Below, one piece after another: positions 5,322 through 5,483 of a stretch of DNA of 5,483 nt. Each line of letters begins with the position of its first letter. The stretch's first letter is position 1. Below the pieces are notes generated by a model that was not told the DNA's origin, did no database searches, and saw nothing but the letters and a program-made list of their open reading frames with translations. The stretch comes from Blastocatellia bacterium (GTDB taxonomy: Bacteria > Acidobacteriota > Blastocatellia > Pyrinomonadales > Pyrinomonadaceae): positions 1-5,483 of the forward strand of contig PSRF01000285.1 of NCBI GenBank assembly GCA_003175865.1, read 5' to 3'. The translations under genes and the position numbers were made by a program.

Positions 5322-5483
5322 ATGAAGCTCCCAGGGTTTCTGTTCACCACAATTCATACAATCAAATGCAGAACGCGTGCTATTTCCCCTCGGGCACTAA
5401 TTCTCTTTTTTCTTATCGCTGCCTTTGCGTCAGTAATTCTGTTTGCCTCTTCAAGCCTCGCCGAGCGCGACACAAAGAATAGA
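5322..5483 (+). CDS. N-terminal fragment of an unidentified membrane-anchored or exported protein
   Basis: The reading frame is open from ATG 5322 to the window edge (54 residues), so the product is partial at its 3' end. Residues 1-24 are basic and polar (five Lys or Arg: K2, K15, R17, R19, R24) and contain FLFTTIHTIK. Residues 25-47 form one strong hydrophobic segment (ALILFFLIAAFASVILFA), ending in SSSLAERD. This is either a signal peptide with an unusually long n-region, cleaved near SLA|E, or a signal anchor with the bulk of the protein outside the cytoplasm. A promoter, structured leader and Shine-Dalgarno sequence precede it, which supports a real gene. No domain is visible in the fragment, so I give no function. 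Confidence 0.7.
   Translation, partial: MKLPGFLFTTIHTIKCRTRAISPRALILFFLIAAFASVILFASSSLAERDTKNR

Overview
The window looks like chromosomal DNA from a Gram-negative bacterium of moderate GC. The best guess is Acidobacteriota, possibly Blastocatellia or a relative. The basis is one large gene for an outer-membrane receptor of about 1100 residues with the layout signal peptide, carboxypeptidase-regulatory-like domain, TonB plug, barrel (the Oar-like or 'Cna B-like' receptors that are strongly expanded in Acidobacteriota). It has no SusD partner beside it. The lineage call is inference from family and style; no marker gene is present.

Layout. Positions 1-227 are non-coding upstream DNA with a short direct repeat. 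Positions 234-3536 (+) encode the TonB-dependent receptor, followed by a clear intrinsic-terminator hairpin at 3556-3595. Positions 3738-4334 (+) encode a 198-residue exported protein of unknown function that starts with GTG. Positions 4335-4611 form a convergent intergenic region dominated by a long imperfect inverted repeat (4339-4456) that probably ends transcription of the second gene; a second hairpin overlaps the stop codon of the converging gene. Positions 4612-4905 (-) encode a small GlsB/YeaQ/YmgE-family membrane protein. Positions 4906-5321 are a divergent control region: a probable promoter and palindrome for the small membrane protein on the minus strand, and an extended -10 promoter with a structured leader of about 90 nt on the plus strand. 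Position 5322 to the window end is the start of an unidentified protein with an N-terminal membrane or signal segment; it is cut off by the window edge.

How the genes relate. All four products are predicted to be in or beyond the inner membrane, but nothing shows that they share a pathway. The terminator after the receptor, the 201-bp gap and the convergent or divergent arrangement suggest four separate transcription units. The least ordinary parts are non-coding: the leader at 5229-5321, which has mutually exclusive pairings reaching toward the ribosome binding site, and the inverted repeat at 4339-4456. No mobile-element gene, CRISPR array, tRNA or rRNA was seen.
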